The notes under the pieces are model-generated. The model was given only the letters and a program-made list of their open reading frames with translations. It was not told the origin of the DNA and made no database searches. Positions 53,889 through 61,212 of a stretch of 64,000 bases of DNA are shown here, one piece after another. The translations under genes and the position numbers were made by a program. Where the stretch lies: positions 2,849,555 to 2,913,554 of the forward strand of contig NZ_CP024091.1 of NCBI RefSeq assembly GCF_002736205.1, read 5' to 3'. This DNA comes from Pedobacter ginsengisoli (GTDB taxonomy: Bacteria > Bacteroidota > Bacteroidia > Sphingobacteriales > Sphingobacteriaceae). How positions within the stretch are numbered: the stretch's first letter is position 1; each line of letters begins with the position of its first letter.

Positions 53889-56800
53889 CTAAAAAACAAT
53901 ATTTAATCCTCCAGTAAATCCTTTCATAATAGGATATGAGTCAAGGGCTAATTGCTCTGGATCATACGTTTTAAAAGCACTTAATGTGAGTAGATTAGTG
54001 GCGGTAAAAAATGCTTGAGCTTGTTTGATTCCAATTTTATTTATCCATTTTTGAGGCAAGCTATAAGAAATATTAACATTTTTCAATCTCAGATAGGCAC
54101 CATTACCAATCCAAAAAGATGAAGGAGCAAATCCTAACTCTTCATACCCCCAGTCAATAATTTTAGGGTATTTTCCATTGGGATTTTCCCTCGACCAGGC
54201 ATCTGTCCATAATCCAAAATAAGGTCTATCAAACTGAAATACGCCACCGTCAGGTGTATTTGCAGTAGTAACAATCTTATCGTAAGCACTTACCCCCTGT
54301 AACAGTATATCTACTTTAATGGCTCTCCATTCCGCTGATAAATTTATGCCATAATTGACGCGGGGTATTTGGTTATTTGAAAGATATGTTCTGTCATTCG
54401 CATCAATTTTTCCATCAGGTCCTTCAGAATAATTTACTCCTCGAATATCTTTAAATAGTAAAGCCCCAATCATAGGGTCTCTTCCAAATTGTTTAAAGCC
54501 TTTAGCTTTTAGCTCATCTACAATACTTTGATCTCTGATGATCCCTTCAGAGATATACCCATTCAATCTATTGGTTGGTTGGCCAACCTGGCTGCGCCAT
54601 GTTCCTTGTACTATTGCGGGCTCATCATAAACTACCCATTTATCTTTGGCATAACCTATATTTGCTCCTATTAAATATGAAATTCCTCCAGCCTTGGTGT
54701 GATATTGCAAACTAAAATCAAAACCATTAACATCTTTTTTAGCATAGTTTACCTGCGGTAAAACAGCCCCTAAGGTACCGGGCAATGTCTGCACTCTTGT
54801 TTGGAAAATATCTGATATCCTACGCTTAAAATAATCAAATACCCCATATAGTTGTCCATTAAACAAGGCAAATTCGAGACCTAGATCATATGAACTTGTT
54901 TTTTCCCAGGTTATATCAGGATTTGGAAATCTTCCTTGTGCTATCCCAAGCTCGTAATTGTCACCAAACATATATGACGACCCTGGATAATAATTGTTTT
55001 GCCATTGATAAGCGGCTATACTTCCATCAGTAGTACCGTCATTACCTGTTGTACCATAAGAAGCTCTTAATTTTAGTTCACTAATAAAATCCACATTAAA
55101 GAACATTTCTTTTGAAATGCGCCAGGCGGCAGATGCTGAGGGAAAAAATCCGAAACGATGGCCTGGTTCAAATAAATAAGATCCATCTTCTCTAAAGGAA
55201 AACTCAGTAATATATTTGGAATCATATTCATAGTGTATTCTACCAACCCACCCTAACCTTGAATTTGCGCCCTCACTACCACTAAAGTATCTGTCAGTAG
55301 CATCAGGTGAGGCCACAAGTATCTGATCTATATCGCTTGAAATCAGTCGACCTGCAGAGCCCGACAATATTTTTGAATTTCCTTCACTTTGCTCATATAT
55401 TAAGTTCGCTGAAATAGCATTTTGACCAAAGGTCCTGCTATAATTCAAAAACCAGTTTAATTGGTATGAATTCGCAAAGTTTACATTTTCAACTATTGAT
55501 TCTAACGCATTACTTAAATTATGAATGTTTGGATTCTCCATATCCAGGCCAACGGGCAAATAATTCCTTGCACTTACCCCATCAGTTTTAAACTTAATAG
55601 GATAGGATTTATTGAATTTGATAAAAGACTTATTATTTCGGGTTTTAACATTATAGTTACCCATAACTCTGGTACTTAAACCGGGAACGAAGGGTATTTT
55701 TAAATCGATATTCAAAATACCATTCAGGTTATTATATATTGTTTTACGATAGCCAGCATTATAAATTGTTTCTACCGGATTCCATCCTCCACTGCCTATT
55801 GCGGGGAATCCTTTCGGATCTAACCTATCAGTGGTAGTACCATCAAGCGTAGCATAAAAAGGAAAAAGCCTGGACCAATTGAAAGTAGTCCGATAAAAAT
55901 CTTGGACCGTTTGACTTTCCTCTAGATCGTAAGGCCAGTAAAACCGATCAAGGGCTCGCCTGTAACCATTCAGATTCAACCCTATTTTTAAATTTCTGGA
56001 AATGACAGCATCTACCTTGCTTCTAAAATTGTATCTGTTATAATCGGTATTTTCAAAAGAACCATTTGCCTTGTTAAAACCAGCCAGCATAAAATATTGA
56101 ATCTCCTCACTTCCCCCAGAGACAGTTAGATCGTGCTGCTGGGAGGTGGGATTTCGCCATATATAATCCATTAGTTCATATGATTTATCTTTATAATAAT
56201 CAAAAGCTGCTTGACCATAAGGTAAAGTACCAATTGATTGTCCAGCAATTTCTTGCTGATGTATATACTGATTGTTTTTATAGATCAATTCATCTGTTGC
56301 GCTATATCCCGGAATAGGTTTGGTTGTACGATCTGTAGTAAAATAAGTCTTCACTGTAAATTCAGCTTTTTGATTAACTCCTCCTGACCTTGTTTTCACT
56401 AACAACACGCCATTTGCCGCTCTTGAGCCATAAATTGCGGCTGTCCCTGCATCTTTTAACAAGGCAATAGATTCCACCTCATTTGGATCTAAAACATCAA
56501 AATCAGTTCTGGAAGCAATAACATTGTCAATTACCACCAGAGGATAGGTTCCCCCGGTTCCTGAACCAACTCCACGAACCAATATATTCGAGTTTGCGCC
56601 TACAAACCCTGAATTGTTAACAATCTGTGCCCCAGGCAATCGGCCTGCAAGTAAATTAGATAGACTTGAAGTTGGAATGGTTTGAATATCTTTTGCATCT
56701 AAAGTTGAAACTGCACCGGTAATACTTGTTTTTTTTTGCGTCCCATAGCCTACTGCAACTTCAACAGCCTCAAGATCATTTGGTTTCAAGGACAAGCTAA

Positions 56801-57353
56801 CTTGCATATCCTCGGCAACATTAACCTGTTTTGTATTGTAACCCACAAATGAGATGAAGAGCTCTTTTTCTTGATCAAGCACTTCGATAGAAAAATTTCC
56901 AGCTGAGTCAGAAATTGTTTTTTTTTGTGTTCCTTTTACCTGAATGGTTGCACCAGCTAATGGCCTCTCTTTTTCATCAAGAACAATTCCCCTTACATCA
57001 ATGGAGGTTGACGTAGATTTAGGACCAAATGTCATTACGTCCTGTTCCCGAAGAACAATAGTTTTATCTTTAATGGTATAAGTTAATTGTTGATTTTTTA
57101 AGCTTATTTTAAGCACATTTTCAAGTGGGGTATCATGAAAATCTGCATCAAAAGGAGTTATATTCTTTAATTTTTTCTCTGACCAGATAGTTCCATACCC
57201 TGTTTGTTTGTAGATCTCATCGAAGAGTTCAGATAATGATGTGTTTTTTTTTACATACGTAATACGTTGAGAAAAGCCTGTCGCAGAAATGAGCAACATA
57301 CCAATGATTAAAAGAATAACATTTAACCTCATTGTCAACAATATTTTAAGCAT
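53889..57353 (-). CDS. SusC/RagA TonB-dependent transporter with STN domain
   Basis: About 1154 residues from the ATG at 57353; longer starts run into fecR. A signal peptide (ending GFSQ) is followed by a secretin/TonB short N-terminal (STN) domain (KKNTSLSELFDEIYKQTGYG). CarboxypepD-like, plug and barrel domains come next. The STN domain is the part that signals through FecR to an ECF sigma factor, and both are encoded immediately upstream. So substrate binding should induce this locus. The partner SusD and a GH89 enzyme follow. Typical C-terminus (KGFTGGLNIVF). Confidence 0.93.
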   Translation of the reverse strand: MLKILLTMRLNVILLIIGMLLISATGFSQRITYVKKNTSLSELFDEIYKQTGYGTIWSEKKLKNITPFDADFHDTPLENVLKISLKNQQLTYTIKDKTIVLREQDVMTFGPKSTSTSIDVRGIVLDEKERPLAGATIQVKGTQKKTISDSAGNFSIEVLDQEKELFISFVGYNTKQVNVAEDMQVSLSLKPNDLEAVEVAVGYGTQKKTSITGAVSTLDAKDIQTIPTSSLSNLLAGRLPGAQIVNNSGFVGANSNILVRGVGSGTGGTYPLVVIDNVIASRTDFDVLDPNEVESIALLKDAGTAAIYGSRAANGVLLVKTRSGGVNQKAEFTVKTYFTTDRTTKPIPGYSATDELIYKNNQYIHQQEIAGQSIGTLPYGQAAFDYYKDKSYELMDYIWRNPTSQQHDLTVSGGSEEIQYFMLAGFNKANGSFENTDYNRYNFRSKVDAVISRNLKIGLNLNGYRRALDRFYWPYDLEESQTVQDFYRTTFNWSRLFPFYATLDGTTTDRLDPKGFPAIGSGGWNPVETIYNAGYRKTIYNNLNGILNIDLKIPFVPGLSTRVMGNYNVKTRNNKSFIKFNKSYPIKFKTDGVSARNYLPVGLDMENPNIHNLSNALESIVENVNFANSYQLNWFLNYSRTFGQNAISANLIYEQSEGNSKILSGSAGRLISSDIDQILVASPDATDRYFSGSEGANSRLGWVGRIHYEYDSKYITEFSFREDGSYLFEPGHRFGFFPSASAAWRISKEMFFNVDFISELKLRASYGTTGNDGTTDGSIAAYQWQNNYYPGSSYMFGDNYELGIAQGRFPNPDITWEKTSSYDLGLEFALFNGQLYGVFDYFKRRISDIFQTRVQTLPGTLGAVLPQVNYAKKDVNGFDFSLQYHTKAGGISYLIGANIGYAKDKWVVYDEPAIVQGTWRSQVGQPTNRLNGYISEGIIRDQSIVDELKAKGFKQFGRDPMIGALLFKDIRGVNYSEGPDGKIDANDRTYLSNNQIPRVNYGINLSAEWRAIKVDILLQGVSAYDKIVTTANTPDGGVFQFDRPYFGLWTDAWSRENPNGKYPKIIDWGYEELGFAPSSFWIGNGAYLRLKNVNISYSLPQKWINKIGIKQAQAFFTATNLLTLSAFKTYDPEQLALDSYPIMKGFTGGLNIVF

Positions 57354-57369
57354 GTAGCTAATTAATTTT

Positions 57370-58515
57370 TCATTGTTTATTCTTAATAATGATGGTTCTT
57401 CCTTTAAGTTCAAACGATGCTTCTCCTGTAAGTTCAAGCATTTCCAAAACCTTAGAAACACTTACATACTTTGTCATTACTCCCCCAAATTCAATAGTTT
57501 TAAGTGAAGAAGACTGGAACTCTACATCAACATCATACCATCTTGAAACTTTCCTCATAATACTTTCAAGAGTTTCTGTCCTAAATCTGAAATAGCCGTT
57601 TTTCCAGGCTATTATATTTTCTACATCAACAGTCATAATTTTCATCACTCCATTTTCGTTGATGGCCTGTTGTTTTGGTTTTAATAAAGTACCATTTACA
57701 TCAACACTTCCTTCAAGAAGAGTCGTTCTCGTTCCTAATTCATCCTTATAACTATTAACATCAAAATGAGTCCCATACACCGTAACCAACTGGTTATATG
57801 ACACTACCCTAAAAGGTTTCGTTTTATCTTTAGCAACCTCAAAATAAACCTCCCCAGTTATAAACACTTTACGCTCCTTTGATTGGGCAAAATTAATGGG
57901 GAATTTAATTGAAGACGCTGAATTTAGCCAAACATGGGAGTTATCTGGCAAAATCACCTGGTATTGTTCACCTTTAGCCGTTGTTAATGTATGATATTCC
58001 AATTCCGTGGACTTCCCACCAGCAACCTGTTTATAAATCAGTTCTCCTTTTGAATCTTTCTGTACCTCGACTCCGGCCTCTTTCAACAACCCGCTATTGA
58101 CCGCAGATGATAGCAGAATCTTTTTCCCATTTGCAAGGGTTAGTGTTGCCTGACTATGACCTGGTGGGATATCACTTTTACTAACTTTTGCAGTCTGTTG
58201 TAGAGATTTTTGATCACGTTTTAAATACAATACTCCTGCACCTATAGCGCAGATGAAGATAACAGCCGCAGCAATACCTCCCCAAAATTTAAATATGGCT
58301 GGGCGCTTAGGCCCTAACTCTTTCTTTATGTTATTAAAAATAGCTTGTCTGTGTACTTCTTCATTGCTTGCAAGCAAAGCAGAAACTTCTATTGGGTCAT
58401 CTGTAGTTTGATTAAACCAATTCTCAAACTCATCTTTTTCTTTCTTGGTAAGATTACCCTGAAGATATTTATGGGCAAGCTCCTGAAGCTTGATCTTATC
58501 CGTTGTTTTTGTCAT
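57370..58515 (-). CDS. FecR-family anti-sigma factor
   Basis: This 381-residue protein has a cytoplasmic N-terminal part (residues 1-70), one transmembrane helix (about 76-97, GGIAAAVIFICAIGAGVLYL), a periplasmic FecR domain (LNSASSIKFPINFAQSKERK ... GEVYFEVAKD) and a C-terminal DUF4974 domain (FGGVMTKYVSVSKVLEML). It transmits the STN signal of the SusC encoded 16 bp downstream to the sigma factor upstream. No defect is seen. Confidence 0.93.
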   Translation of the reverse strand: MTKTTDKIKLQELAHKYLQGNLTKKEKDEFENWFNQTTDDPIEVSALLASNEEVHRQAIFNNIKKELGPKRPAIFKFWGGIAAAVIFICAIGAGVLYLKRDQKSLQQTAKVSKSDIPPGHSQATLTLANGKKILLSSAVNSGLLKEAGVEVQKDSKGELIYKQVAGGKSTELEYHTLTTAKGEQYQVILPDNSHVWLNSASSIKFPINFAQSKERKVFITGEVYFEVAKDKTKPFRVVSYNQLVTVYGTHFDVNSYKDELGTRTTLLEGSVDVNGTLLKPKQQAINENGVMKIMTVDVENIIAWKNGYFRFRTETLESIMRKVSRWYDVDVEFQSSSLKTIEFGGVMTKYVSVSKVLEMLELTGEASFELKGRTIIIKNKQ

Positions 58516-58580
58516 CTTTCTATGTAGATATATATTGATAAGTACCCTAACTTAACTAAATGATACAAAAAATAATCATT

Positions 58581-59150
58581 TTAGAGCAGGAAACTAAAAA
58601 GGAAAGTGTGCAGTCCTGCGCGAAGTATTTTCTTTGTTCTGACCAGATTCGAATTGACTGCCTTTTCTGACATCCCCATTTCATAGGCAATTTCCCTATG
58701 ACTTAGCCCTTCTTCCTTATTCATACGATAAATAAGAGCGCTCTTTTCCGGAAGTTTGCCAACCATCTCTTCAAGTGCAGTACGAAGTTCATCAAAATCG
58801 AGGTATTGCTGAGTTGAATCATCCAGCAGATCATAAGCAGGTGCATTGCTTTCTTCAGCTAATCTTTTAATCCTTTCTCTGCTTAAAAATTTAAGTACTC
58901 TGTATTTTATGGAAACAATTAAGTAGTTTTTAAACTCTGACTTGATCTCCAGCTGATCTCTTCTTTTCCATAAAGAGACAAATACATCCTGTACAATATC
59001 TTCAGCAGCAATCATGTCACCAGTTTTTTGAGCTGCATAATACAATACCTGCTTCCAATACCGGTTGTAGATTTCTGCAAACGCATTTTCATTACCTTCA
59101 CAAATTAATGTGATCAACTCTGAATCAGTAAAATCAGGATATACCTTCAT
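58581..59150 (-). CDS. ECF sigma factor (FecI-like, SusCD-associated)
   Basis: This 189-residue sigma factor has region 2 (NAFAEIYNRYWKQVLYYA ... AEDIVQDVFVSLW) and region 4 (GLSHREIAYEMGMSEKAVNS). It is the Bacteroidota ECF group that pairs with FecR and STN-SusC, both of which follow on the same strand with a 65-bp gap. It should activate transcription of the downstream susC-susD-GH89 genes, and perhaps the adjacent second SusCD pair. The 295-bp gap upstream contains only the terminator of that second pair and AT-rich promoter-like sequence. Confidence 0.93.
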   Translation of the reverse strand: MKVYPDFTDSELITLICEGNENAFAEIYNRYWKQVLYYAAQKTGDMIAAEDIVQDVFVSLWKRRDQLEIKSEFKNYLIVSIKYRVLKFLSRERIKRLAEESNAPAYDLLDDSTQQYLDFDELRTALEEMVGKLPEKSALIYRMNKEEGLSHREIAYEMGMSEKAVNSNLVRTKKILRAGLHTFLFSFLL

Positions 59151-59390
59151 AATAATTAACCCTTGATCAGACTACTTTATAATAAATCCCCTGTCCCAAA
59201 AAAGATTTTTATTAAATTAATAAATTATAGTTAATGTTCTATATAAAATTAAGCATTTGATTTTTGCTATTTCATAAATATAAGAGGGTTATTAACGAAA
59301 ATATAAATTACAGGAACACTTTTATTAAGAATTTTCATCAAAATATTAAGTGAATTTGGCAAACGTTTACAATTATGTCTTTTAATAAAA

Positions 59391-59416
59391 AACGGGGTAA
59401 TTCACATTACCCCGTT
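59391..59416 (-). terminator. Terminator of the second SusCD operon
   Basis: AACGGGGTAAT (59391-59401) and ATTACCCCGTT (59406-59416) form a perfect 11-bp stem with a 4-nt loop. On the minus strand it is followed by TTTTTTATT, a good U-run. It lies 30 bp past the susD stop. Confidence 0.9.
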
Positions 59417-59445
59417 TACAACCAACATTAATAAAAAATTACACT

Positions 59446-61200
59446 CTATAATTCAGGATTAAATGTACCACCCCAGGCGACATTCTGCTTTAGGTTAGGA
59501 TTTTGATTAATATAATCTAACGGAATTGGGAAGAAATAGTAAGTATCAGGCACTACCATAGCCTTGGCTCCTGAGGTTATCAGTTCTGTAACTGTATAAC
59601 CAAAATTTTCCGGCAACAATGAGTAAGCCGCAGCACCATTTATGTCAGCTGGAGTTAGCTGATCTGCAGTACGACCATTAACTGTAGTAGCCATCATACC
59701 ATACTTATGTATCCCATTTAATTTAGTGGCAAACAGACGATGGCGGCGTAAATCCCAATAGCGCTTTCCTTCAAAAGCAAATTCCAGGTACTTTTCATCT
59801 AAAATGGCTGTCCGCATCTCCGTACGGTTCATACCTGCCTTTAAGCCATACAAGTTATCTGCTCCCGGCAAAATACCAGCACGCTTTCTTATTGCGATCA
59901 ATGCTGCCAAAGATTCATTACTGTTCCCTGTTTCATTTGCACTTTCGGCTAGGTTAAATAGCACTTCTGCATACCTCATTTCGTTCCAGTCATAATCACT
60001 GGTTGTAGGTGGCGCAGGTAAAGCTAAATTTAAACCTTTGCTTGTAAAAAAACCTGTACGGTAGCTGTTCTCTCCCTGAATTGCAAAACCGAATGCATCA
60101 AGCGATGAGGCTATATTCTTCATAGTGTATTGACGACGCCCTGCTTTGCCGCTTAAAGCAAAAGGAGCTCCATTATAGACAATGGTCTGAGCAAAACGCG
60201 GATCCCTGTTTAACCAGAAACTTTGCTCATTGTAAGTATAAGCAGATGTTGGATCGGTTATTTTTTTCCCATCCAACATGGGATAAGCCTGTACCAAAGC
60301 CCAAATAGGCTGATCACCACCTGTTGCATTTTTCGATTCAGAAAGGGGACGAACGGCATCATCTCCACGTAAATTTGTTTTACCTGGATTAAGGCCAATT
60401 ATAGACAGCACACATTCTTTATTACCCTTTACAGTAAAAATATCACTATACTTATCTAATAGACCATAGCCGTTTGCGTCTAAAAAAGCTTTGGCTTCAC
60501 TATTTGCCTGATAAGCTGTAGCCCAGTACTGATTGTCGTAAGGATTAGCAGAATTAAATTGTGGAGATGCTTTGTACAACAAGACCCTACCTCTAAATGC
60601 TTTAACCGTTGCCTGATCTATTCGGCCCCTGTCATTTCCACTATATTTTGGAGGTAAACCAGCCTCCGCATCATTCAAGTCACTTTCAATAAATGTAAAA
60701 CACTCTGCTGTTGAATTTCTTGGCACTTTTAATTCATCATTTAACCCCTGTGCTTCTTTAATAATAGGAACGCCACCATAGTAAACTACAGTTTTAAAAT
60801 ATAAAAATGCCCTCAAAAATTTAGCTTGAGCAACTAAATTACTCTTGGTCGCATCAGGTAAGGTACCCGTAGGTATGGAATTTATAAAAATATTAAGTTT
60901 TCTAATGGCTTGATATGGCCAAAAAATTCTAGAGCTATTTGGGGTAATGGCATCTGCACCGGTAATACCCCCACTCTCGTCTGCCGAGTTCCCATCATTT
61001 ACAGGCCAGGAGTTAGGCAATGAGCTACTATATAGATTGGCCAAATAGGCATTGGATTGTGATGGATCATTAAAGACACCCTCAGGTGGATACTGGCTTA
61101 AATTTTCAGCTTCATCCAATACCTTTGAACAACTATTAAAAACTATGGCTATCATAAATGCACATAGCAATGTATATAAATTGAATTTTAAAATTTTCAT
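59446..61200 (-). CDS. SusD/RagB family lipoprotein (second pair)
   Basis: This 584-residue lipoprotein has lipobox VFNSCSK and the full SusD layout: FLRAFLYFKTVVYYGGVPIIKEAQ, GNDRGRIDQATVKAFRGRVLLYKASPQFNSANPYDN-type repeats and the C-terminal WGGTFNPEL. It shares long identical stretches with the SusD at 52163-53878. It starts 12 bp after its SusC gene. No enzyme gene follows before the terminator, so this pair lacks its own hydrolase on this side. Confidence 0.93.
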   Translation of the reverse strand: MKILKFNLYTLLCAFMIAIVFNSCSKVLDEAENLSQYPPEGVFNDPSQSNAYLANLYSSSLPNSWPVNDGNSADESGGITGADAITPNSSRIFWPYQAIRKLNIFINSIPTGTLPDATKSNLVAQAKFLRAFLYFKTVVYYGGVPIIKEAQGLNDELKVPRNSTAECFTFIESDLNDAEAGLPPKYSGNDRGRIDQATVKAFRGRVLLYKASPQFNSANPYDNQYWATAYQANSEAKAFLDANGYGLLDKYSDIFTVKGNKECVLSIIGLNPGKTNLRGDDAVRPLSESKNATGGDQPIWALVQAYPMLDGKKITDPTSAYTYNEQSFWLNRDPRFAQTIVYNGAPFALSGKAGRRQYTMKNIASSLDAFGFAIQGENSYRTGFFTSKGLNLALPAPPTTSDYDWNEMRYAEVLFNLAESANETGNSNESLAALIAIRKRAGILPGADNLYGLKAGMNRTEMRTAILDEKYLEFAFEGKRYWDLRRHRLFATKLNGIHKYGMMATTVNGRTADQLTPADINGAAAYSLLPENFGYTVTELITSGAKAMVVPDTYYFFPIPLDYINQNPNLKQNVAWGGTFNPEL

Positions 61201-61212
61201 ATTTTTTATAGA